A stretch of DNA of 63,287 bases from an uncultured Collinsella sp. (GTDB lineage: Bacteria > Actinomycetota > Coriobacteriia > Coriobacteriales > Coriobacteriaceae): NCBI GenBank assembly GCA_902479075.1, contig CABSNK010000016.1, positions 1 to 63,287 on the forward strand, given 5' to 3'. Below the pieces are notes generated by a model, which saw nothing but the letters and a program-made list of their open reading frames with translations, was not told where the DNA came from and made no database searches. Shown here piece by piece: positions 17,351 to 28,280 of the stretch (position 1 is the stretch's first letter; each line of letters begins with the position of its first letter). The translations under genes were made by a program, and so were the position numbers.

Positions 17351-18607
17351 TTACATCCCTGTCAACAACACGACATCGAGAATCGTCACGATGGCACCGA
17401 TCCCTACGAGCAGCGCGTTGAGCGGGCGCGGGTTGGCGTATTTGCCCATGACGCGGGGCGAACTGGTGAGCCGTATAAGTACGAAGACCGTGATCGGCAG
17501 CTGAAGCGACAACAGCGCCTGACTCCAAATGAGACCCTCAAAAGGATTTGGGACGGTCAGGCACGCCGCCACTGCGCCGACGAAACAGACCACCACCCCG
17601 ATCGAGGAATGTCGGTCGTGCATGTCGTATTCCTCGTCGAATATGCCCGCGGTGATGGTGCCCGCCGCCATGCCCGCCGTCACACTGCTCGATAGGCCCG
17701 CGAACAGCAGTGCCACTGCAAAGATGGTCGAGCTTGCCGGGCCCAGAATGGGGGAGAGTGTAGCCGCTGCGACGGCGAGGTCGTCTACGACAATGCCGTG
17801 CGCAAAGAAGGTCGTTGCGGCCAGGATGACCATGGCCGAGTTGATTGCCCAGCCCACACCCATCGAAAAGAGCGTGTCGAAGAGCTCGTAGCGCAGACGT
17901 TCTTCGATAACCTGCTCGCCCTGGCCTTCGAAGTGCATGGATTGGATGACCTCGGAGTGCAGGAAGAGGTTGTGGGGCATAACGACCGCGCCTAGGACAC
18001 TTACGATAATCGCGGCCGAGCCGGTGGGCATACGGGGTGTGATCCAGCTTGTGGCGGCTTGCGGCCAGTCGACGTTGACTAGTGCAAGCTCGGCCAAAAA
18101 CGAAAGTCCTACCACGCCCACGAAGGCGATGATCCATCGCTCGGCGCGCTTGTAGGAGCTCGTCACGAGCATCGCCATCGATACTGCCGCCACGATGACG
18201 CAGCCCGCGCGCACGGGCAGGCCAAAGAGCATTTGAAGTGCGATCGCACCGCCCAGGACTTCGGCCATGGCGGTGGCGACCGTGGCTAGATACGCGCTGC
18301 CGAGTATCGCGCGCCCGACGAGGCGGGGCAGGTGGCGCGTCGTGGCCTCGGCGAGACACATGCCCGTGGCGATGCCCAAGTGCGCCGCGTTGTGCTGCAG
18401 CACGATGAGCATGATCGTGGACAGCGTGACGATCCACAGCAGCGCGTAGCCAAACTGCGAGCCGGCGGCCATATTGGAGGCCCAATTGCCCGGGTCGATA
18501 AAGCCGACGGTCACGAGCAGTCCGGGGCCGATATGCCGTGCGATGTCGAGTCCTCCGTGGCCACCGGTGTGCGGGGAGCCAAAGTGATGTTTGAGATGGT
18601 TGAGCAT
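17351..18607 (-). CDS. mntH: Nramp family divalent metal (Mn2+) transporter
   Basis: 418-residue proton-coupled Mn/Fe importer with 11 predicted membrane helices. The metal-binding unwound helix 1 has DPGN at 38-41 (GFIDPGNWASNM). Helix 6 has the partner motif in VVMPHNLFLHSEVIQ, where Nramp Mn transporters carry M-P-H. The start at MLNHLKHHF follows CAGGAG. Repeat arrays of family C flank it, two units at the 3' side and three at the 5' side. Confidence 0.92.
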   Translation of the reverse strand: MLNHLKHHFGSPHTGGHGGLDIARHIGPGLLVTVGFIDPGNWASNMAAGSQFGYALLWIVTLSTIMLIVLQHNAAHLGIATGMCLAEATTRHLPRLVGRAILGSAYLATVATAMAEVLGGAIALQMLFGLPVRAGCVIVAAVSMAMLVTSSYKRAERWIIAFVGVVGLSFLAELALVNVDWPQAATSWITPRMPTGSAAIIVSVLGAVVMPHNLFLHSEVIQSMHFEGQGEQVIEERLRYELFDTLFSMGVGWAINSAMVILAATTFFAHGIVVDDLAVAAATLSPILGPASSTIFAVALLFAGLSSSVTAGMAAGTITAGIFDEEYDMHDRHSSIGVVVCFVGAVAACLTVPNPFEGLIWSQALLSLQLPITVFVLIRLTSSPRVMGKYANPRPLNALLVGIGAIVTILDVVLLTGM

Positions 18608-18667
18608 GGTGCGCTCCTGCGTGCCGCTTGTTTGACTCCGCAAAGGATACCCGTTTTAGGCCAAACA

Positions 18668-18683
18668 GTTAACCAAGACTAAC
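18668..18683 (-). promoter_or_regulatory. Possible MntR/DtxR-type operator upstream of mntH
   Basis: GTTAACCAAGACTAAC, an imperfect palindrome with GTTA/TAAC ends, 61-76 bases upstream of the mntH start. This is a position- and shape-based guess. Confidence 0.25.
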
Positions 18684-18728
18684 AAAATTGTTGTATTTGG
18701 ATAGACCGGTGGAAGGGGATTGCCGAAA

Positions 18729-18949
18729 TGTCTTGATCTGTAACAACTAGGGATGGAAATTGGGCCTAGCTGTTACAGATCAAGACAGGAAGAAATGGTT
18801 CTATGGAAAATCTCGATCTGTAACAGTTGGCTGCAAAAACCGGCCCCTCGTGTTACAGATTGAGACATTCGGAGCCGTCTCTCAAAAACATCTCAATCTG
18901 TAACAGTTAGTCGTCGAAATTGGGTCTTCCTGTTACAGATTGAGATGTT
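18729..18949. repeat. Family C array, three units
   Basis: Left arms at 18731, 18811 and 18891 and right arms (TGTTACAGAT) at 18771, 18851 and 18931: exactly 80-bp period and 40-bp arm spacing. Arm colours differ: unit 1 TTGATC with GATCAA, unit 3 TCAATC with GATTGA, unit 2 CGATC with GATTG (wobble). It sits in the 520-bp divergent intergenic region of mntH and gltB; the remaining part (18950-19130) has no gene, only an AGGGGAGG site before gltB. Confidence 0.9.
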
Positions 18950-19130
18950 TGAAGCGGTGAGCTTACAGGCCGAACCTGGGGCCCTTGTTGTCGTCCTTGA
19001 GGTCGGCGGTGTCCACTCGTAGGGCGCGCGTTACGCGATTGTTTCGAAACGGGTGGGAAACACAACGGGCCGGCGATGCCCCTAGTATGCCTATTCAACT
19101 GACTGTCTAAATATCTAGGGGAGGATCGCG

Positions 19131-22100
19131 ATGCAGGCAGATTCCGCTCAGCAGCAGGGCCTTTATCGCCCCGAATTCGACCACGATGCATGTGGCATCG
19201 GCGCGCTTGCCGATATCAACGGCGAGCGCCATCACCAGATCCTGGACGACGCACTGTCCATTCTGGTCAACTTGGAGCACCGCGGTGGCACGGGACTCGA
19301 GAAGAACACCGGCGACGGCGCCGGCATCCTGTTCCAGGTTCCGCATCACTTTTTCCGTAAAGAGGCCCAAAAGTGCGGCCAGATTCTGCCGGCAGAGGGC
19401 GACTATGGCGTGGCCATGCTGTTCTTCCCGCAGGACGACAAGGGCGTAGAGGATGCCCGCCGCGTGTTTGAGGAGGGCTGCGCCGAGGCCGGCGTGCCGT
19501 TGCTCTTTTGGCGCGAGGTGCCGGTCGACCCGCACGACCTGGGCGAGACGGCCCGCGCCTGCATGCCTACTATCCTGCAGGCCTTTCTGGGCCGTCCGGA
19601 CGACACGCCCGCCGGCGACGCCTTCGAGCGCCGTCTGTATGTGTGCCGCCGCACCATCGAGAAGAAGGCCGACGCCGAGTTTGCCCTGCGCGACAAGATC
19701 TTCTATGTGTGCTCCATGAGCTCGCGCACCATCGTGTACAAGGGCATGCTGGTCGCCACGCAGATGCGCCGCTTCTTCATCGACCTCAACGACGCTGCCG
19801 TCAAAACGGCCGTGGCGCTCGTCCATTCGCGCTACTCCACCAATACCACGCCCAGTTGGGAGCGCGCGCACCCCAACCGCTTTATCATTCACAACGGCGA
19901 GATCAACACCCTCAAGGGCAACGTCAACTGGATTCGCGCCCGCGAACCCAACCTGTACAGCCCCGTGCTGCAGCATGATCTTGAGCGCGTGATGCCCATC
20001 ATCAACCGCGAGGGTTCCGACTCTGCGATTTTGGACAACGTGCTCGAGTTTTTGGTCATGAACGGCCGTCCGCTCACGCGCGCCGCATCCATGTTGCTGC
20101 CCGAGCCGTGGGACCACAACGACAGTCTGAGCGAGGAGCGCCGCGCCTACGACGCCTACCAGTCCATGCTCATGGAGCCGTGGGATGGCCCGGCGGCCAT
20201 CGCCTTTACCGACGGTCGCACGCTGGGTGCCGCCCTCGACCGTAACGGCCTGCGCCCGGCTCGCTACTATGTGACGCGCGACGGTCGCTTTATGCTGGCA
20301 AGCGAGGTGGGCACCATCGAGGTGAGCCCCGAGAACATCCTGACGAGCGGCTGTCTGGGGCCGGGCCAGATGCTCGAGGTCGACTTTGCCCGCGGCCGCG
20401 TGATCTACAACGACGAGCTGCGCGCCCGTTACGCCAAGGAAAAGCCCTACCGTGATTGGATTGCCGAGGAGACGCTGACCGTTGACGCGCTCGATGAGCC
20501 CGTTGCGGCAACGCCCGCCGAGGACGCCGAGGTGCCCGCTGCCGTGCGTATGGCCAAGCTCGGCTACCACTGGGATGATGTTGACGAGGTCGTGCGCCCC
20601 ATGGCCCAGCAGGGCAAGGCCCCGCTCGCCTCGATGGGCATCGACGCACCGCTGGCCTGCCTGTCCAAGAAGACGCGTTCGTTCTTTGACTACTTCTATC
20701 AGCTGTTCGCCCAGGTTACGAACCCGCCCATCGATGCCCTTCGCGAGCACATGGTGACTTCGACCACGCTCTACCTGGGCAACCACGGCAACCTGCTCGA
20801 GGACTCCCGCACGGCCTGCCAGCTGGTGCGCTTGGAGCGCCCGTTGCTCAACGAGGAAGAGTTCGACCGCATCTGCGCCATCGACCGCGTGGGCTTTAAG
20901 ACCCGCCGTTTCCGTGCCGTCTACCGCCGCGATGCCGGCGAGGGCGCGCTGCAGGCTGCGCTCAAACAGCTTGCCGAGGACGTTGAGGCTGCGGTCCGCG
21001 ACGGCGTGAACATCGTGGTGTTGAGCGATCGTGCCGCTGCGGGCGAGGTGCCCGTGCCGTCGCTGCTCGCCGTGGGCTGCGTACACAATCACCTGATCCG
21101 CGCCGGCGTGCGCACCTTTGCCGACATCGTGGTGGAGTGTGGCGACGCCGTGTCCCCGCACGACTTTGCGGCACTGGTGGGCTACTCCGCGAGCGGCATC
21201 TATCCGTACAACGCACATGTGTGCATCCGCGATCTGGCGGCGCGCGGCGATCTGGGCGTGACGGCCGAGCAGGGCATCGCCAACTACAACAAGGCCGCGA
21301 CGGCGGGCATCGTCTCCATCATGTCCAAGATGGGCATCTCCACGGTGCAGAGCTACCATTCGGCGCAGATCTTCGAGGCCGTGGGCTTTATGCCGGAGTT
21401 CGTCAACGCGTACTTCGCCGGCACGGTGAGCCGTGTGGGCGGTATGGGTGTCGAGGACGTCGAGCGCGAGCAAAACGAGCGCTACGACGCCGCGCTCGCT
21501 ATCCTTAAGAGCCCGGCTCCCGATCAACTGCCCACGTTGGGTCTGACCAAGTGGCGCCCGCTCGGCGGCGAGGATCACCTCATCGATCCGCAGACTGTCT
21601 ATTTGCTGCAGACCGCCTGTCGCGAGGACAGCTACGACACCTTTAAGGAGTACAGCGCCCGCCTGCACCGCACCGGCCGTGCCGTGCGCCTGCGCGACTT
21701 GCTTGACTTTGACGACAACGGCCGCACGCCGGTTTCGCTCGACGAGGTGGAGCCCGCGCTCAACATCGTCCGCCGCTTTAACACCGGCGCCATGTCGTAC
21801 GGTTCCATCAGCAAAGAGGCACACGAGTGCATGGCCATCGCCATGAACCGCCTGCATGGCCGTTCCAGCTCGGGCGAGGGCGGCGAGGATCCGCGTCGCG
21901 AGACCCCGCTGGTCAACGGTGACTCCAAGAACTCCGCGATCAAGCAGGTGGCAAGTGCGCGCTTTGGCGTGACGAGCCGCTACCTGTGCAGCGCCTTCGA
22001 GATTCAGATTAAGATGGCCCAGGGCGCCAAGCCCGGCGAGGGCGGTCACCTGCCCGGCAAGAAGGTCTATCCCTGGATCGCCGAGGTCCGTCAGTCCACG

Positions 22101-23828
22101 CCCGGCATCGGCCTGATCTCGCCTCCGCCGCACCACGACATCTACTCCATCGAGGACCTGGCGGAGCTTATCTTCGATCTTAAGAACGCCAACCCCGGCG
22201 CGCGCGTGTCGGTCAAGCTGGTCAGCGAGGCCGGCGTCGGCACCATCGCCACCGGCGTGGCCAAGGGTGCCGCCGACAAGATTTTGATCAGCGGCCATAA
22301 CGGCGGCTCGGGTGCCGCGGCGCGCGATTCCATCTGGCATGCGGGTCTGCCGCTGGAGCTTGGCCTTGCCGAGGCTCAGCAGACGTTGCTGCAAAACGGC
22401 CTGCGCTCCCGCGTGGTGCTCGAGGCCGACGGCAAGCTCATGGACGGCACCGATGTTGCCGTCGCCTGCCTGTTGGGCGCCGAGGAGTTTGGCTTTGCGA
22501 CCATGCCGCTCATCTCCATGGGCTGCCTCATGCAGCGCGACTGCCAGCAGGATACCTGCCCGGCCGGCATCGCTACGCAAAACTGCCGCCTGCGTTGCGG
22601 CTTCCGCGGCAAGCCCGAGCACGTTGAGCACTTTATGCTCTTTGTTGCCGAGCAGCTGCGCGAGGTCATGGCGAGCCTGGGCTTCCGCACCGTCGACGAG
22701 ATGGTCGGCCATCCCGAGTGCTTGCGTCAGATCGAGGTCCCGGGCAACCGCAAGGCTAACCTGCTGGATCTGTCGCCCGTGCTGGCAAGCGCGACCTGTG
22801 AGTTTGGTGCCCACATCCCGGGTGCCGACGGTCGTCACTTCCTGCCGCAGATGGCTGCCGACAGCGAGCTCGACAAGACGCTCGACTCCACGTTGTTTGT
22901 GCCCTATACGGCCGATGCCCGTGCGCACCTGCGTCCGATTCGCTTCCGCGCCGATATCGCCAACGTCAACCGCTGCGTGGGCACCATCTTGGGCAACGCG
23001 GTGACCAAGGCGCATCCCGAGGGCCTGCCCGCCGGCTCCATCACCATCGATTGCGATGGTTCGGCCGGTCAGAGCTTTGGCGCCTTCCTGCCGCGCGGCA
23101 TTACGCTCAACGTGTGCGGCGATGCCAACGACTACTTTGGCAAGGGCCTTTCGGGCGGCGAGGTGTCGGTGCGCCCCAACCCGCATGCGACCTACAAGTT
23201 CGACGAGAACATCATCGTGGGCAACGTTGCGTTCTTTGGCGCCACGAGCGGCCGCGGCTTCATTAACGGTCTTGCCGGCCAGCGTTTTGCCGTGCGCAAC
23301 TCCGGTGCCACCGTGGTGGTCGAGGGCTGCGGCAACCATGGCTGCGAGTACATGACGGGCGGTCTGGCGCTCATCCTGGGCGAGGTCGGGCAGAACTTCG
23401 CCGCCGGCATGACGGGTGGCGTGGCCTATGTCTTTGACCAGTACGGCACGCTCGATGCCCGTGTGAACCACGAGAGCGTTGAGCTCAAGGCCCCGACGGC
23501 CGGCGAGCTGGCGCAGATTCGCGAGCTCATCCAGGAGCACGTGGACGCGACGCAGAGCCCGCGCGGCATTAAGCTGCTCTACAGCTTTGAGACGATGAGC
23601 AAGCACTTTGTGAAGGTCATTCCGACCGAGTACGAGCGCGTGCTGGCGATTGTCGCTGCGGCCGAGGCCGTGGGCAAGACGCATGCGCAGGCCGAGGAGC
23701 TGGCGTTTGACATTGTGACCGGTCGCGCGAGCGCTGCGGATGTCGCTCGCTTCGATGTCGCGGGCGGTGCTGCGGACGCTGCGTCCGTGGCTGCCAGTTC
23801 TGTTGCTTCGACCAAGAAGGAGGCGTAA
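19131..23828 (+). CDS. gltB: Glutamate synthase, large (alpha) subunit
   Basis: 1565 residues. It makes two glutamates from glutamine and 2-oxoglutarate. The N-terminal class-II amidotransferase needs its catalytic Cys freed: C21 in DHDACGIGA, so about 20 residues are removed. The central and FMN domains follow, with the 3Fe-4S cysteines C1132, C1138 and C1143 (C-x5-C-x4-C), and the C-terminal beta-helix with repeated G-x-x-G turns (GNVAFFGATSGRGFINGLAGQRFAVRNSG). Start at ATG behind AGGGGAGG. gltD follows after five bases. Confidence 0.98.
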   Translation: MQADSAQQQGLYRPEFDHDACGIGALADINGERHHQILDDALSILVNLEHRGGTGLEKNTGDGAGILFQVPHHFFRKEAQKCGQILPAEGDYGVAMLFFPQDDKGVEDARRVFEEGCAEAGVPLLFWREVPVDPHDLGETARACMPTILQAFLGRPDDTPAGDAFERRLYVCRRTIEKKADAEFALRDKIFYVCSMSSRTIVYKGMLVATQMRRFFIDLNDAAVKTAVALVHSRYSTNTTPSWERAHPNRFIIHNGEINTLKGNVNWIRAREPNLYSPVLQHDLERVMPIINREGSDSAILDNVLEFLVMNGRPLTRAASMLLPEPWDHNDSLSEERRAYDAYQSMLMEPWDGPAAIAFTDGRTLGAALDRNGLRPARYYVTRDGRFMLASEVGTIEVSPENILTSGCLGPGQMLEVDFARGRVIYNDELRARYAKEKPYRDWIAEETLTVDALDEPVAATPAEDAEVPAAVRMAKLGYHWDDVDEVVRPMAQQGKAPLASMGIDAPLACLSKKTRSFFDYFYQLFAQVTNPPIDALREHMVTSTTLYLGNHGNLLEDSRTACQLVRLERPLLNEEEFDRICAIDRVGFKTRRFRAVYRRDAGEGALQAALKQLAEDVEAAVRDGVNIVVLSDRAAAGEVPVPSLLAVGCVHNHLIRAGVRTFADIVVECGDAVSPHDFAALVGYSASGIYPYNAHVCIRDLAARGDLGVTAEQGIANYNKAATAGIVSIMSKMGISTVQSYHSAQIFEAVGFMPEFVNAYFAGTVSRVGGMGVEDVEREQNERYDAALAILKSPAPDQLPTLGLTKWRPLGGEDHLIDPQTVYLLQTACREDSYDTFKEYSARLHRTGRAVRLRDLLDFDDNGRTPVSLDEVEPALNIVRRFNTGAMSYGSISKEAHECMAIAMNRLHGRSSSGEGGEDPRRETPLVNGDSKNSAIKQVASARFGVTSRYLCSAFEIQIKMAQGAKPGEGGHLPGKKVYPWIAEVRQSTPGIGLISPPPHHDIYSIEDLAELIFDLKNANPGARVSVKLVSEAGVGTIATGVAKGAADKILISGHNGGSGAAARDSIWHAGLPLELGLAEAQQTLLQNGLRSRVVLEADGKLMDGTDVAVACLLGAEEFGFATMPLISMGCLMQRDCQQDTCPAGIATQNCRLRCGFRGKPEHVEHFMLFVAEQLREVMASLGFRTVDEMVGHPECLRQIEVPGNRKANLLDLSPVLASATCEFGAHIPGADGRHFLPQMAADSELDKTLDSTLFVPYTADARAHLRPIRFRADIANVNRCVGTILGNAVTKAHPEGLPAGSITIDCDGSAGQSFGAFLPRGITLNVCGDANDYFGKGLSGGEVSVRPNPHATYKFDENIIVGNVAFFGATSGRGFINGLAGQRFAVRNSGATVVVEGCGNHGCEYMTGGLALILGEVGQNFAAGMTGGVAYVFDQYGTLDARVNHESVELKAPTAGELAQIRELIQEHVDATQSPRGIKLLYSFETMSKHFVKVIPTEYERVLAIVAAAEAVGKTHAQAEELAFDIVTGRASAADVARFDVAGGAADAASVAASSVASTKKEA

Positions 23829-23833
23829 GTGCC

Positions 23834-25315
<1,482 letters not shown>

Positions 25316-25347
25316 GGTAGTCATTCAAGCGCGTCCCCAACGACTAC

Positions 25348-25385
25348 AAGAGCGTCCCCAACGACTGGTCATTGGGGACGCTCTT
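25348..25385. repeat. Family F palindrome after gltD
   Basis: Perfect 14-bp arms AAGAGCGTCCCCAA / TTGGGGACGCTCTT, with a half copy CGCGTCCCCAACGACTA directly upstream. Rest of the 336-bp gene-free stretch (25316-25651): no gene seen. Confidence 0.75.
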
Positions 25386-25651
25386 GATGTCTGACTGCTC
25401 ATTTGCTGACGTGCGGTCTCGCGGCGCCTTGCTGTTTTCGTGATGGCTGCGGCTGGGCAGCTCGAAATCTCTGTTTATTTGTCTATGTTTAACTGGGCTT
25501 TTGCTTCGGTATAACGTATCGGTCAAGCGTTCCGTCAAGTATTCGGTCAGCATCTGGTTTGCAGCCTGATACCCATTTCGCCCGTGCTGGCGGCGACCAC
25601 CGGCCCTCCTCGTAAGCTCAAATTGAGGTTCATCAGTTTGAGGAGGATGCC

Positions 25652-26359
25652 ATGGCTGATCATGTTTTGGACCGGGGACGTCTGGCCGAGGCTGTCGGTA
25701 ACGATATTGCCGACATGGCCCAGTTTTGGATGCTGCGCAAGTTTCAGTTTTTGGAGTCGGCGCGTACACAGTTCGAAGTGATAGTCGATCCATGGCTCAG
25801 CTATTGCGAGGAACCATCGCAAAGTGAAATCATGGCCTATAACATGGCATTTGCCGATTGGCTGCTGTTCGAGCGTCCCTATTACCATGGCAAGACGCTG
25901 CTTGAGCTGTATGTTGACGAGCCGCCGGCGTCGCTTTCGCCTGCTTCGCTCAGGCGGCTCGAGCAGGTGCGCGACACACACTATTTCTCGCGCTTTGGCA
26001 TTTTGGACAAGGATCCTGCGACTGGTATGGTCGCGCTGCGCGACACGCGCACCGACCGTCGTTTTGATGTTTACGACCCACATATCGTGCAAAAAGAGCA
26101 CTGGCGCGATGGTGCGATTGCGGTGCGCATCGCGTGCGTTGACGATATTTGGCTGACGGCGGGGCAGCTCTACCTCTACGACATTGCACGTCTGAGCGAT
26201 ACGGCGGTCGACGGGCCTGGCGCCGTTCATCCGGAAGATCTGGAAGATGGTTTCGACACCTCGTATATCAGCTTCTTTCTGAGGCTGGTCCGCGACATCA
26301 TGGGCGCCCAGGGGCGCTACGTAAAGTCCCTCAACATCTACGAACAGGAATGGGAGTAG
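25652..26359 (+). CDS. Hypothetical protein
   Basis: 235 residues, acidic, soluble, no membrane segment or known domain recognised. It has an aromatic-rich first half (FWMLRKFQFLESARTQFEVIVDPWLSY, FADWLLFERPYYHGKTLLELY) and a beta-rich middle (YDPHIVQKEHWRDGAIAVRIACVDDIW). GAGGAGG precedes the ATG, and coding character is normal for the genome. It is followed directly by a family C array. No function proposed. Confidence 0.7.
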   Translation: MADHVLDRGRLAEAVGNDIADMAQFWMLRKFQFLESARTQFEVIVDPWLSYCEEPSQSEIMAYNMAFADWLLFERPYYHGKTLLELYVDEPPASLSPASLRRLEQVRDTHYFSRFGILDKDPATGMVALRDTRTDRRFDVYDPHIVQKEHWRDGAIAVRIACVDDIWLTAGQLYLYDIARLSDTAVDGPGAVHPEDLEDGFDTSYISFFLRLVRDIMGAQGRYVKSLNIYEQEWE

Positions 26360-26394
26360 GGGATGGGCAGTCGCAGTGTCGCCGCCTGTCTATT

Positions 26395-26695
26395 TGTCTC
26401 GGTCTGTAACGTCTAGGGACAAAAAACCGGTCTACCTGTTACAGATCGAGACGAATGCCTGGGCGCCGCTGGTTTGTCTAAATTTGTAACGTTTAGGGGC
26501 CTGGAGAGCGTCTACCTGTTACAGATCGAGACGTTTGGAACCTGTCGGGGTGGATGTCTCAATCTGTAACATCTACAGGCCAAAACTCGACCTAACTGTT
26601 ACAGATTGAGACCAAGGTTGGATGCGGTGCCGAAAGATCTCGATCTGTAACAACTAGAGGCTCAAAGACTGTCTTCCTGTTACAGATCAAGACAT
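26395..26695. repeat. Family C array, four units (left of the AbiEi/Vsr-like gene)
   Basis: Left arms at 26397, 26477, 26557, 26638 (periods 80, 80, 81) and right arms at 26437, 26517, 26597, 26678 (each 40 after its left arm). Loops share a pattern CTAG-GGCCAAAA-GTCTACC. The last right arm ends at the possible TTG start of the next gene. Confidence 0.92.
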
Positions 26696-26719
26696 TTGTC
26701 GGCGGCGGTAACAGCGGCG

Positions 26720-27790
26720 ATGGCCCATTTCTCCGATGTGGTGGTGATGGAAGTGTCTAATACCGTTTTTAAACACAAGCATGCAACGCGTAACACCTTG
26801 GCGCGGAATAGGATGCTTGCCAGGCTCACGGAGGCGGCTGAACAAGGCGTGCCGCTTGTGACGCACGACAATGCCGAGCTCATGTGGCTGCGGCGCCATG
26901 TGGGAACCGATGATATTGCGGAGCCCGAGCCGTATCTGTTCTGCTTTCAACATGATTGGGTTGTACTGACGCCGGCGGAGCGAGCGTTGCGTACCATCAA
27001 AGGGCTTGCAGGGTTTCATCCCGATTGGGCGTTTTGGGGTTATGACGCGGCACTTTTGTGGGGTCTGGAGGTGCCGAATGATCTGCTTGGGCCGCGATTT
27101 CTTGTTAAGACAGGTTGCTCGGTGCCGCTGAGTGCAGGATGCCGGCTGTTGCGTCCGCAGACGGCGGGTGCGCTAGAACAAGTCGGCGGCGTTCGGGTGA
27201 CGCCGTTTTGGCGCACGGTGGAGGATTGTCTGCTGCGTGCGCCGTTTTCGTATGGTCTGGCGATCGCCGATTCTGCATTGCGGGCGAAGGGCATGTCGCG
27301 CGACGACCTCTGCGAACGGCTCCAGGCCGATTGCGAGGGCAGGCGAGGGTATCGCAGAGCTCAGGTGATTGCGTCGCATGCGGACGGCCTGTCCGAAAAC
27401 GGTGGCGAGTCTCGGTTCCGAGCGTTCTTTATTGCATACGGTTTTCCGGTGCCAGAGTTGCAGGTGGAGTTTCGCGATCCGCTCGATTCGAGTCAGGTGT
27501 TTCGCGTTGATTATTTCTGGAGGCTCGAGGACGGGACATGTGTCATCGGCGAGCTCGACGGAAAGGGGAAGTATACCTTGCAGAACGGCGAGGGTCGGGA
27601 GTCGGTCGACCCGTTCGTGGCAGAGCGTCAGCGGGAATCTCATCTGACAATGCTCGGGCACAAGGTGCTTCGGTTCACGTTTGATGAACTCAAGAACCCG
27701 GGGAAGCTGGTTGAAAAGATGAGGCTAGCGGGTATTCCGCAGCGGGCCGATTTGGCTGAGGGATGGAAGCGTCAGTGGTATGGGCGCTAA
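26720..27790 (+). CDS. AbiEi-like / DUF559-like (Vsr-fold) nuclease-type protein
   Basis: 356 residues from ATG 26720. The N-terminal half resembles AbiEi-type antitoxin or promoter-binding modules (WVVLTPAERALRTIKGLAGFHPDWAFWGYDAALLWGLEVP). The C-terminal part looks like a Vsr/DUF559 PD-(D/E)xK fold: ESRFRAFFIAYGFPVPELQ, VDYFWRLEDG, then E-x-D-G-K in GELDGKGKYTL and a late HKVLRFTFDEL strand. The key acids and Lys are present, so nuclease activity is possible. No ribosome binding site is clear; TTG 26696 and ATG 26747 are alternatives. It is bracketed by two homologous four-unit family C arrays, unlike any other gene here. Confidence 0.7.
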   Translation: MAHFSDVVVMEVSNTVFKHKHATRNTLARNRMLARLTEAAEQGVPLVTHDNAELMWLRRHVGTDDIAEPEPYLFCFQHDWVVLTPAERALRTIKGLAGFHPDWAFWGYDAALLWGLEVPNDLLGPRFLVKTGCSVPLSAGCRLLRPQTAGALEQVGGVRVTPFWRTVEDCLLRAPFSYGLAIADSALRAKGMSRDDLCERLQADCEGRRGYRRAQVIASHADGLSENGGESRFRAFFIAYGFPVPELQVEFRDPLDSSQVFRVDYFWRLEDGTCVIGELDGKGKYTLQNGEGRESVDPFVAERQRESHLTMLGHKVLRFTFDELKNPGKLVEKMRLAGIPQRADLAEGWKRQWYGR

Positions 27791-27830
27791 GGGGTGCAAC
27801 TGACGCGAATGTGGTTGTTCCTGCCGAGTT

Positions 27831-28131
27831 TGTCTCGATCTGTAACAACAAGGGGCCGTTTGGCCTCGTAACTGTTACAGATCAAGACAAAAGGTTGGCT
27901 ACCGCTAAAAGATCTCAATCTGTAACGTCTAGAGGCCGAAAACCTGTCTACTTGTTACAGATTTAGACGTTTGACGATGGGGCCGGAGAATATCTCGATC
28001 TGTAACATCTGACGGTCAAAATTCGACCCAACTGTTACAGATTGAGACAAAGGTTGGACGCGATGTCGAAAAATCTCGATCTGTAACATTTGGAAGGTTA
28101 AAGACGGTCTACCTGTTACAGATCAAGACGT
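27831..28131. repeat. Family C array, four units (right of the AbiEi/Vsr-like gene)
   Basis: Left arms at 27833, 27913, 27993, 28074 (periods 80, 80, 81) and right arms at 27873, 27953, 28033, 28114. Unit 3, its linker and unit 4 are clearly homologous to units 3-4 of the array at 26395, including linker AAGGTTGGA-GCG-TG-CGAAA, so the two arrays are direct repeats about 1436 bp apart. Confidence 0.92.
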
Positions 28132-28280
28132 TTTGCTGGAACGACCGACGCATCGCTGCGCTGGTCTGTTCATCCTCACGCCCTTTTCTTCCTCCCGTTA
28201 GCCGATATGTCCGCAGCAACCTTGCCGCGCTGGATAATAATGGACAAATGTTCAAGTTAATCGTGAGGGAGGAGCTCGAT

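Noticed and set aside
26395..28131. CRISPR array
   Set aside because: The 40-bp regular spacing is CRISPR-like, but repeats alternate in orientation, linkers and loops are themselves conserved between units, and no cas gene is present.
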